5,372 nucleotides of DNA from Streptomyces lilacinus (lineage in GTDB: Bacteria; Actinomycetota; Actinomycetes; Streptomycetales; Streptomycetaceae): assembly GCA_000715685.1 (NCBI GenBank), contig KL569519.1, positions 3,732-9,103 of the forward strand, read 5' to 3'. Shown in pieces: positions 1 through 5,033 of this stretch (its first letter is position 1; every line of letters starts with the position of its first letter). The translations under genes and the position numbers were made by a program. A model generated the notes under the pieces. The model had not been told where the DNA came from. It searched no databases and was given only the letters and a program-made list of their open reading frames with translations.

Positions 1-616
1 GGTCCGGGAGCCACTCGCGGCTGGTCTGTTCCCAGCCGAGGCGTTCGGCCTTGTGCATCTCGGCCTGGGTGGGCCGGCGGGCACCGGTGCGATCACCCTT
101 CTTCAACTGCCTGAGCCCGTAGTCCTTCTCGATCCCGCGGCATGCGTCGCCGACGCGCAGGCCGCTGTCGTGGAGTTTGGGGCGTCGGCCGTCTTCGCGG
201 ACGGTGGTAGCGAGGATGTGGATGTGGTCGTCGCCGCGGCGTACAGCGATCCAGCGGCAGGCCAGGTCGTCACCGGCAGGCGCGATGCCGGCCGCCTCGA
301 CGATGCGCCGGACGATCTCGCCCCACTCGGCGTCGGAGAGGTAGCGGTCCTCGGGGGCGGCGCGGACGGGGCAGTGCCAGACGTGGTCGGTGACCTTCTG
401 GCCGAACTCGCTGTTCCGAAGCTGAACGGGCTCGTCGAGGTAGCGGGCGAGGTCGGTGAGGGCGGCGTCCTCGTGACGACCGGGGTCGGGCATGCCGAGC
501 ATGGCGAACCCGGCCACGATGTGCGGATCGAGGTGTTCGTCCTGGCGTCCGGGGCCGTAGAGGTAGGCAAGCAGACCGCGAGTGTTAGACCCGGCCGGTT
601 TGATGGCGGCGATCAT
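1..616 (-). CDS. Relaxase / mobilization nuclease, N-terminal part (runs off the left edge)
   Basis: This is the nicking enzyme that would cut oriT and lead the transferred strand during conjugative mobilization. The reverse strand gives 205 codons without a stop, starting MIAAIKPAGSNTRGLLAY. Tyr18 and Tyr20 in the YLYGPGR segment are candidates for the nucleophile, followed by the family-typical DEHLDPHIVAGF. The metal-binding HUH motif appears as DDHIHI at residues 129-134 (His131, His133). These match the actinobacterial relaxase/mobilization nuclease family. The upstream His often found just before this motif seems to be replaced by Arg (RRGDDHIH). The ATG at 616-614 overlaps the mobC stop as ATGA and has a GAGGAG ribosome-binding site about 8 bases upstream, so the start is well supported and translational coupling is likely. 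The C-terminal part is outside the window, so completeness cannot be judged. Confidence 0.9.
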   Translation of the reverse strand, partial: MIAAIKPAGSNTRGLLAYLYGPGRQDEHLDPHIVAGFAMLGMPDPGRHEDAALTDLARYLDEPVQLRNSEFGQKVTDHVWHCPVRAAPEDRYLSDAEWGEIVRRIVEAAGIAPAGDDLACRWIAVRRGDDHIHILATTVREDGRRPKLHDSGLRVGDACRGIEKDYGLRQLKKGDRTGARRPTQAEMHKAERLGWEQTSREWLPD

Positions 617-1350
617 GCGGACAGCTCCTCTTCTTCCGGCTCGGCGGGCTGGCGAAGGGCCTCGGCGATCAGCTCCAGCAGGTCGTGGAGTTCGGTCAGG
701 CGCTGGCGGATGTCGGGCGGGGTGACGTCGCTGTTGAAGGCGCGGGCGATCTGGTTGACGTTGACGCCGATCCGGTTGAGCTGGCGCAGGACCTGGGCGC
801 GGAACATGTGGGTGCGGCGGCGGTCCTCGGACAAGGGGAGATTGGCGGTGAACCGTCCGGTGACGAAGGCCATAACCACGTCGGCGGCGAACCCGGAGTC
901 GCCCTTGTAGCCGTGCTCGGCGGCAACGTCCTGGAGGCGGGCGCGCTCCTCATCGAGGAAACGCAGGGGACCGACGCGTGCATCGCGCTTTTCGCCGGTG
1001 AAGCGGCGGATCGTCGGCTGAACGCTCTTCACGGAGGGCTCGCCGGCGGTGGCAGCGTCTTCACGTACGGGGCGGAGGATCTCGCGCTGGACGGCGTGAA
1101 GTGTGTCCGGGGTGGGGCCGCCCTCGGCCACGGCCTCCTGGTCCTGCGCCCCTTGGCGCTGGGCCGTCTCCGCCACCCCCGGGGCGGAGACCCCCGAAGA
1201 CCGGCCTTGAGTCGGACTCGGGGTACTACTGGCTCCGCCAGGGGCCACCCGTCCGAACGCGCGCCGCAGACGGTTCATCAGCGTGGCGGACTTCGTCAGC
1301 ATGAGCGGCTCGTCGGGGGTGTCCTCGGGGTGGTGCGGGTCGTGCGTCAT
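613..1350 (-). CDS. mobC: MobC-like relaxosome accessory protein
   Basis: The 245-residue protein is likely a DNA-binding partner that helps the relaxase recognise and open oriT. The C-terminal half carries the diagnostic MobC-type segment LRQLNRIGVNVNQIARAFNS at residues 188-207. It is preceded by a stretch resembling the ribbon-helix-helix region of these proteins (about 125-165, VGPLRFLDEERARLQ onward) and followed by a Leu-rich helix and an acidic Glu-rich end. Residues 1-120 are mostly Pro/Ser/Gly/Ala/Gln-rich, look disordered and are longer than in compact MobC proteins; I recognise no domain there. The ATG at 1350 has GGAG eight bases upstream. Met17 and Met25 are alternative starts without comparably clear support. 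The gene is the first intact member of the leftward operon and its stop overlaps the relaxase start (ATGA). Confidence 0.85.
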   Translation of the reverse strand: MTHDPHHPEDTPDEPLMLTKSATLMNRLRRAFGRVAPGGASSTPSPTQGRSSGVSAPGVAETAQRQGAQDQEAVAEGGPTPDTLHAVQREILRPVREDAATAGEPSVKSVQPTIRRFTGEKRDARVGPLRFLDEERARLQDVAAEHGYKGDSGFAADVVMAFVTGRFTANLPLSEDRRRTHMFRAQVLRQLNRIGVNVNQIARAFNSDVTPPDIRQRLTELHDLLELIAEALRQPAEPEEEELSA

Positions 1351-1572
1351 GGACGGTTCTCCGGGCGGGGCAGTGTGGGCAGGCGGGGTGGTGGGAAAGG
1401 CCGGGCGGTGTGCCGCGGTAGCGGGCTGTCCACAGGTGCGGATGATCGGGCGCTGCGGCGGCTGGCGGGTGGCAGGGAGGCGGGACCTGGTCGGCTCGTT
1501 GTGGGGCCCGCCGGGGTTTCGGTGACACCGGAAGTACTTCCGGTGCCACCGAAAGGCGTCGTTCCAGGCGTG
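1351..1572. promoter_or_regulatory. Gene-poor region upstream of mobC; candidate oriT and mob promoter
   Basis: This 222-base stretch lies between the mobC start and the stop of the remnant gene at 1573. I find no convincing coding sequence on either strand. It contains the mobC ribosome-binding site, two mutually exclusive small hairpins at 1405-1424 (GCGG-TGTG-CCGC-GGTA-GCGG), a GC-rich inverted repeat around 1503-1516 and the 38-bp palindrome at 1517-1554. In many mobilizable elements oriT lies immediately upstream of mobC and consists of an inverted repeat plus a nick site, so this is the best oriT candidate in the window. That is positional inference: I recognise no nick-site consensus and no clear -10/-35 pair. 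Confidence 0.3.
1517..1554. repeat. 38-bp composite palindrome with two CGGTGNCACCG units
   Basis: The site is a near-perfect inverted repeat centred at 1535/1536. The inner 20 bases (1527-1546 region, centred on GAAGTACTTC) are fully symmetric, and the only mismatch is the A1525/C1546 pair. It is also modular: CGGTGACACCG (1520-1530) and CGGTGCCACCG (1541-1551) are each palindromic around one base, and their centres are 21 bp apart, about two helical turns. Such spacing suits two protein dimers bound on one DNA face. As single-stranded DNA or RNA it would fold into an 18-bp stem with one mismatch and a GTAC loop. It could be an operator, an oriT inverted repeat or a terminator for the leftward remnant gene, whose stop is 19 bases away. 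There is no U-tract on either side. Confidence 0.9.
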
Positions 1573-1690
1573 TCAGCCGGTGCTGTTGCCGACGGCGACG
1601 GCGTTGCCGGGCTCGGCCTTCTCGGCGTTCAACTCGTCGCAGACTTTCTTCACGCGGCCGTTGCCGACCTTCCGGCCGCGGTTGACGCGG
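1573..1690 (-). pseudogene. 3' remnant of an unidentified leftward gene upstream of mobC
   Basis: The reverse strand from about 1690 to the TGA at 1575-1573 reads VNRGRKVGNGRVKKVCDELN followed by about 17 more residues ending NSTG. It is hydrophilic, with a balanced Lys/Glu/Asp/Asn composition, and includes a GN-x-RV pattern followed by x(5)-EL, like the second helix of a helix-turn-helix. The opposite-strand reading is Ser/Thr/Pro/Phe-rich and resembles antisense noise. Upstream of about 1690 the frame runs antisense to clear integrase sequence and becomes Ser/Arg-rich, so only the last ~38 codons look genuine. I infer a truncated DNA-binding or transfer-related protein that once headed the mob operon, but I do not recognise the family. 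Third codon positions coincide in the two frames here, so GC3 cannot settle the strand. Confidence 0.4.
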
Positions 1691-3004
1691 ACTCCCCTGC
1701 CCGACGTCGAGGAGACCCGGCGGCGTCTCAACGCCGGCCAGGACCTCATCGGCAGCCTGACCGTCAGCGAGTGGCTCGACCGGTGGCTGGAGGGCAAGCG
1801 CATACGCAAGTCCGGTCTGAGCCGCTACGAGACGGACATCCGCGTGCACTTGAAGCCGCGCATCGGGAACCGGCGCCTCGACCGGCTACGCGTCAGCCAC
1901 CTCAGCGAAATGTTCACGGAGATCCGCGACGGGAACGCCCAGATCCTGGAGCAGAACGCTCAACGGCGAGCCGCGATCGATGAGCTGGCGACCGTGCCGT
2001 GGAAGGGCGCGGAGAACCATGCCCGGCGCAAGGCGATGAAGGCCGCGATCGACGCGATGCCGCCCTTCCGCCGCGTCACCGGCCCCGCCACGCGCCAGCA
2101 CATCAAGGCCACGCTCCGCGCGTCTCTCAACGACGCGATCGGGCAGCAGATCATCACGTTCAACCCGGCGGCCCACGTCGAGATCGACCCGGTGCGCAAG
2201 CCGAAGGCGCTCGTGTGGACGGACGAGCGGGTCGCCAAGTGGGAGCAGACCGGCGAGAAGCCGTCTCCCGTGATGGTCTGGACGCCGGAACAGACCGGTG
2301 CCTTCCTCGACTTCGTCGCCGAGGACCGGCTGTATGCCATGTGGCACCTGATCGCGTTCCGCGGCCTGCGGCGTGGCGAGGCGTGCGGGCAGCCGTGGTC
2401 GGAGACGAACCTCGACCGGCACTCCCTCACGGTCACCGGTCAGCTCGTTCAGGACGGCTGGGAGGTCGAGGCGTCCGAGCCGAAGACGGACAGCGGCTTT
2501 CGTGTCGTCGCCCTGGACGACGACACGGTCCACGTCCTGAAGCGGCACCGCGAGCGGCAGGAGGCCGACCGCGCGGAGTGGGGGCCGGCCTGGGTGAACA
2601 CCGGGCTCGTCTTCACCCAGGAGGACGGTTCCTGGCTCCACCCGGGCAAGGTCACCGACCTCTTCGAGCGCCTGGTCGCCGCCTCCGGCCTCCCGCCGAT
2701 CCGGCTGCACGACCTCCGGCACGGCGCTGCCACGCTCATGCTGGCGGCCGACATCGATATCAAGATCGTGTCGGACACGCTCGGGCACAGCGACACCCGG
2801 ATCACGCGCGACATCTACCAGAGCGTGCTCCCCCACGTCGGCAAGAGCGCCGCTGAGGCCACCGCGAAGCTCGTCCCCCTCCAGCGCAAGGCGGAGCAAG
2901 AAGCGCAGGTCCGGCAGGCCGCCGAGGAAGCGAAGAAGGCCGCGAAGGAGAAGGCCAAGCGGAAGAAGAAGGCCAAGGCCAAGAAGGCCACGAAGGAGGG
3001 ATGA
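1580..3004 (+). CDS. Tyrosine recombinase (integrase), probably 5'-truncated and fused to foreign sequence
   Basis: This enzyme would catalyse site-specific integration and excision at the adjacent tRNA-Thr. The catalytic set is complete: Arg264 (GLRRGE), Lys302 (EPKTDSG), His377 and Arg380 (HDLR), His403 (LGHS) and nucleophile Tyr413 (DIYQ). The core-binding domain spans about residues 59-185 and contains the long helical insert seen in actinobacterial relatives (about 108-155). The tail from about 434 is very Lys/Ala-rich. Integrase-like sequence begins only at TPLPDVEETRRRL (residue 38, position 1691). Relatives have an arm-binding domain of roughly a hundred residues before this, and it is absent here. 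The 474-codon length depends on a GTG at 1580, the first possible start after an in-frame TGA at 1523, with no convincing ribosome-binding site. No ATG or GTG start lies near 1690. The gene may be non-functional or may make a protein lacking arm-site binding. Confidence 0.85.
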   Translation: MLLPTATALPGSAFSAFNSSQTFFTRPLPTFRPRLTRTPLPDVEETRRRLNAGQDLIGSLTVSEWLDRWLEGKRIRKSGLSRYETDIRVHLKPRIGNRRLDRLRVSHLSEMFTEIRDGNAQILEQNAQRRAAIDELATVPWKGAENHARRKAMKAAIDAMPPFRRVTGPATRQHIKATLRASLNDAIGQQIITFNPAAHVEIDPVRKPKALVWTDERVAKWEQTGEKPSPVMVWTPEQTGAFLDFVAEDRLYAMWHLIAFRGLRRGEACGQPWSETNLDRHSLTVTGQLVQDGWEVEASEPKTDSGFRVVALDDDTVHVLKRHRERQEADRAEWGPAWVNTGLVFTQEDGSWLHPGKVTDLFERLVAASGLPPIRLHDLRHGAATLMLAADIDIKIVSDTLGHSDTRITRDIYQSVLPHVGKSAAEATAKLVPLQRKAEQEAQVRQAAEEAKKAAKEKAKRKKKAKAKKATKEG

Positions 3005-3013
3005 CGGCCGCTC

Positions 3014-3034
3014 CGCTCACGCATCGCTCACGCA
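3014..3034. repeat. Tandem direct repeat CGCTCACGCA x2, candidate integrase arm sites
   Basis: CGCTCACGCA occurs at 3014-3023 and again at 3025-3034, an 11-bp period (one helical turn). It lies ten bases after the integrase stop and about 100 bases from the tRNA 3' end. Tyrosine integrases use short direct repeats flanking the crossover core as arm-type binding sites, so the position fits. The function is inferred. Confidence 0.6.
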
Positions 3035-3042
3035 AGCAAAGT

Positions 3043-3060
3043 CACGGCACTCCGGCCGTG
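3043..3060 (+). terminator. Small hairpin after the integrase gene
   Basis: CACGGC (3043-3048) pairs with GCCGTG (3055-3060) around a six-base loop, 38 bases after the integrase stop. There is no U-tract, so this is a weak terminator candidate. A much stronger hairpin follows at 3087. Confidence 0.3.
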
Positions 3061-3086
3061 TGACTCGCCATGCCCCGAGCAACAGA

Positions 3087-3121
3087 AAAGGCCAGGTCAG
3101 CTGGTATCTGACCTGGCCTTT
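3087..3121 (-). terminator. Strong bidirectional terminator between tRNA-Thr and integrase
   Basis: AAAGGCCAGGTCAG (3087-3100) and CTGACCTGGCCTTT (3108-3121) form a perfect 14-bp stem with a 7-base loop. Read leftward, the stem starts 6 bases after the tRNA 3' end and ends in TTTTCTG, a good U-tract for terminating the tRNA transcript. Read rightward, the stem ends in TTTCTCT and would also stop integrase transcription before it runs antisense through the tRNA. Confidence 0.85.
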
Positions 3122-3126
3122 CTCTG

Positions 3127-3170
3127 AGCCGCCTTCGGGATTCGAACCCGAGACCTACGCATTACGAGTG
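3127..3170. other. Probable attachment site in the 3' half of tRNA-Thr
   Basis: Actinobacterial integrases typically recombine within the anticodon-loop to 3'-end part of a tRNA, and the element-borne copy of that part keeps the gene whole. The integrase gene ends 122 bases from this tRNA's 3' end, which marks this as the element/chromosome junction. The exact core needs the other end of the element, which should carry a partial direct repeat of these bases. Confidence 0.5.
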
Positions 3171-3200
3171 CGTTGCTCTGGCCAACTGAGCTAAGGCGGC
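3127..3200 (-). tRNA. tRNA-Thr (anticodon CGU)
   Basis: The reverse strand folds into a complete 74-nt cloverleaf. The acceptor stem is GCCGCCT/AGGCGGC, the D stem GCTC/GAGC with a 9-base loop, the anticodon stem ACGCA/TGCGT with loop CTCGTAA (anticodon CGT, reading ACG), the variable loop AGGTC, and the T stem TCGGG/CCCGA with loop TTCGAAT. Position 73 is U, and CCA is not encoded, since CAG follows. Because the gene is intact, the crossover must have preserved or restored its 3' half. Confidence 0.97.
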
Positions 3201-3202
3201 AA

Positions 3203-3234
3203 GCTGCTGGAACCAAAGGTTTGGCATCAGCAGC
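3203..3234. repeat. Imperfect palindrome in the tRNA-Thr leader
   Basis: GCTGCTG (3203-3209) and CAGCAGC (3228-3234) flank an inner CCAAA-GG-TTTGG, forming a 32-bp imperfect symmetric element two bases from the mature tRNA 5' end. In the precursor transcript it would be a hairpin next to the RNase P cleavage site. No function is shown by sequence alone. Confidence 0.6.
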
Positions 3235-3241
3235 GCGCCTA

Positions 3242-3247
3242 AGTCTA
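3242..3247 (-). promoter_or_regulatory. Possible -10 element for tRNA-Thr
   Basis: The reverse strand reads TAGACT, which fits TANNNT, about 42 bases upstream of the mature tRNA. No good -35 lies at the usual distance. It lies between the hydrolase stop and the tRNA, where a promoter would be expected. Confidence 0.25.
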
Positions 3248-3259
3248 CACAGTCTCCAG

Positions 3260-3287
3260 GGGTGCTCCGTACCGATGATCAGCACCC
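3260..3287 (-). terminator. Hairpin just after the hydrolase stop codon
   Basis: GGGTGCT (3260-3266) pairs with AGCACCC (3281-3287) across a 14-base loop, starting 6 bases beyond the hydrolase stop in the leftward direction. There is no U-tract, which is common for Streptomyces terminators, so this is plausible but weak. Confidence 0.35.
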
Positions 3288-3292
3288 GTTGA

Positions 3293-4870
3293 TCACGAGC
3301 ACCGGCGGGAGGCGGGGGGCGGGGTGTTCGTGAGGAGGTAGTCGTTGATGGCGCGGTCCACGCAGGTGCTGCCGCGGGTGTAGGCGGTGTGGCCGTCGCC
3401 GTCGTAGGTCAGCAGGCGGCCGGAGGACAGCTGGCCGGCGAGGGCGCGGGCCCAGGGGTAGGGGGTGGCGGGGTCGCGGGTGGTGCCGACGACGAGGATG
3501 GGGGCGGCGCCCCGGGCGGGGATGCGGTGGGGGGCGCCGGTGGCCCGGACGGGCCAGTACGCGCAGCTCAGCGCGGACCAGGCGAAGCTCGCGCCCAGGG
3601 CCGGGGAGGCCTTCTCGAAGTCCGGCAGCGACCGGCGGACCCCGGCGGGGCCACGGAAGGCGGGCGGCAGGTCGAGGCAGTTCACGGCCGAGTTGGCGGG
3701 CATCAGGTTGGTGTAGGAGCCGCGCTCGTTGCGCTCGTAGTACGCGTCGGAGAGCCGCAGCAGCAGGGCGCCGTCGCCGTCCTGCGCGGTCGCCAGGGCC
3801 CGCCGCAGGATCGGCCAGGTCGCCTCGTCGTACATGGCGGAGATCACACCCGTGGTGGCGAGGCTCTCGGTGAGCCGGCGGGGCTTGCCCGTCTCCAAGG
3901 GGTGCTCGTCGAGCCGTTTGAAGAACTCCCTCAGGAGCATCCCCGCGACGTCGGCGCGGCCGCTCTCGAGGGGGCAGTCCTCGTGCCGGGCGCAGTCCGC
4001 CGCGAAGGACGCGAGCGCGGTCTGGAAGCCCGCCGTCTGGTCGCGGTTGACCTGCGCCGCGTTCAGGCTCGGGTCGAGCGCGCCGTCGAGGACGAGCCGG
4101 CCGACCCGCGCCGGGAACAGCCCGGCGTACGTCGCGCCGAGGAAGGTGCCGTACGAGGCGCCCACGTAGTGCAGCTTGTCGTCGCCCAGGGCGGCGCGGA
4201 AGAGGTCCATGTCGCGGGCCGCCTCGACGGTCGAGACATGGCGCAGGAGCTTGCCGGAGCGGGTGGCGCAGGCGCCCGCGAACTTCTTGTACGCGGCCAC
4301 CAGCTGCCGTTCCTCGGCGGCGCTGTCCGGGGTGGCGTCGGCCTGCGCGAAGGCGTCCATGTCCGTGTCGGTGAGGCACCTGACCGGCTGGCTCGCGGCG
4401 ACGCCGCGCGGATCCATGGCGACCATGTCGTACCGGGCCCGCACGGCGGCGGGATAGGCGGAGGCCGCGTAGACCTGGAGGAAGCCGATCGCGGAACCGC
4501 CCGGGCCGCCGGGGTTGACCATCAGGGAGCCCAGGCGCTTGCCGGGGCCGGTGGCCTTCTTCCGGGAGACGGCGAGCTTGATGTCGCCCGAGCGGGGCGC
4601 GCCGTAGTCGAGCGGCGCGCGCAGCGTGGCGCACTCGAAGCCGGCGCGCTTGCCCGGGCAGGGGTGCCAGGCCGGCTTCTGCCGGTAGTACGGGCGCAGG
4701 GCCGCCGGCAGCGCGGTGGGCAGCGGGGCCAGCTCGGCGACCCGGGCCACCTCCGCCGATCTCGCGGCCGCCGCGCTCGGCGCCGCCGCCCCCGAGACGG
4801 CGGCGGAGATCAGCAGGGCCGCGGTCGCGGCGAACGTGCCGGAGGTACGGAGCAGGCGGCTGGTGTCCAT
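3293..4870 (-). CDS. Secreted tripeptidyl-aminopeptidase-like alpha/beta hydrolase (S33 type)
   Basis: This is a 525-residue exported serine peptidase of the Streptomyces Tap/SlpD/SlpE type, which removes short N-terminal peptides from extracellular proteins. Residues 1-36 form a signal peptide with basic Arg5/Arg8, an Ala/Leu-rich core and Ala-X-Ala cleavage options near 28-36. The oxyanion-loop motif NPGGPGGSA starts at Asn119. The catalytic triad is Ser239 (GASYGT), Asp466 (TRDPATPY) and His494 (GDGHTAY). The last third matches the TAP-like C-terminal domain, and several paired Cys fit an exported protein. The ATG at 4870 is supported by an AGAGGGA ribosome-binding site nine bases upstream. 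Length and motifs are complete. The gene is probably transcribed alone, since 163 bases separate it from holB. The exact substrate cannot be read from the sequence; exopeptidase activity is inferred from the family. Confidence 0.9.
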   Translation of the reverse strand: MDTSRLLRTSGTFAATAALLISAAVSGAAAPSAAAARSAEVARVAELAPLPTALPAALRPYYRQKPAWHPCPGKRAGFECATLRAPLDYGAPRSGDIKLAVSRKKATGPGKRLGSLMVNPGGPGGSAIGFLQVYAASAYPAAVRARYDMVAMDPRGVAASQPVRCLTDTDMDAFAQADATPDSAAEERQLVAAYKKFAGACATRSGKLLRHVSTVEAARDMDLFRAALGDDKLHYVGASYGTFLGATYAGLFPARVGRLVLDGALDPSLNAAQVNRDQTAGFQTALASFAADCARHEDCPLESGRADVAGMLLREFFKRLDEHPLETGKPRRLTESLATTGVISAMYDEATWPILRRALATAQDGDGALLLRLSDAYYERNERGSYTNLMPANSAVNCLDLPPAFRGPAGVRRSLPDFEKASPALGASFAWSALSCAYWPVRATGAPHRIPARGAAPILVVGTTRDPATPYPWARALAGQLSSGRLLTYDGDGHTAYTRGSTCVDRAINDYLLTNTPPPASRRCS

Positions 4871-5033
4871 CGGCTGGTCCCTCTGTGTGGGAGACAGGTG
4901 GGCATACGGAGCGTATCCGGACGCTTACCTCACTTGGCCAGCCTTGGCACCCAGTAGTCCTCATACGAGTGAGGAATCACCCAACCTGCGGTGTGCCCAC
5001 CCTTCCTCGGGCTACTCACGCGCCCCGCACCAC
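4871..5033 (-). promoter_or_regulatory. holB-hydrolase intergenic region with inverted repeats
   Basis: This 163-base gap contains the hydrolase ribosome-binding site and several short inverted repeats. ATACG-GAG-CGTAT lies at 4904-4916, overlapped by AGCGT (4910-4914) facing ACGCT (4921-4925). TCCTCA/TGAGGA lies at 4958-4963 and 4970-4975. On the leftward strand TACGCT (4915-4910) could serve as a -10 box, placing the repeats over a promoter as a possible operator. I see no convincing -35. No coding sequence is apparent. Confidence 0.3.

Larger units (their letters stand above)
1..3170. mobile_element. Right-hand part of an integrated mobilizable element at tRNA-Thr
   Basis: The segment carries a relaxase, a MobC-like accessory protein and a tyrosine recombinase, and it ends at a tRNA gene whose 3' end faces the recombinase gene. 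That is the standard layout of an actinobacterial element integrated at a tRNA. The visible part has no type IV secretion, TraB/FtsK or replication gene, so an integrative and mobilizable element that relies on a helper is the most economical reading. The left end and second attachment site are outside the window. The right boundary is not resolved to the base: it should fall within the 3' half of the tRNA (about 3127-3170). A probable internal deletion near 1690 suggests the element may be decayed. Confidence 0.7.

Noticed and set aside
53..910. Plus-strand open frame across relaxase and mobC
   Set aside because: It is antisense to two recognisable genes, lacks motifs and crosses their boundary.
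1426..1434. CTGTCCACA, resembling a Streptomyces DnaA box
   Set aside because: Only one copy, with no AT-rich stretch, no clustered boxes and no replication gene nearby. A 9-mer with this degeneracy is expected by chance.
685..1983. Long plus-strand open frame opposite mobC
   Set aside because: Gly/Val/Ala/Arg-rich composition without motifs. It lies antisense to mobC and runs out of frame into the integrase, as expected of a GC-rich shadow frame.
1886..2899. Leftward open frame inside the integrase
   Set aside because: Arg/Val/Asp-rich antisense shadow of a gene whose catalytic residues are all in the other frame.
2920..3000. Possible short-unit repeat array (AAGAAGGCC-like)
   Set aside because: This is the coding sequence of the integrase Lys/Ala tail, irregular in spacing, and not a CRISPR or satellite array.
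3279..4964. Long leftward and rightward open frames overlapping the hydrolase gene
   Set aside because: The Arg/Pro/Gly-rich translations lack domains, while the frame at 3293-4870 has a signal peptide, catalytic triad and ribosome-binding site.
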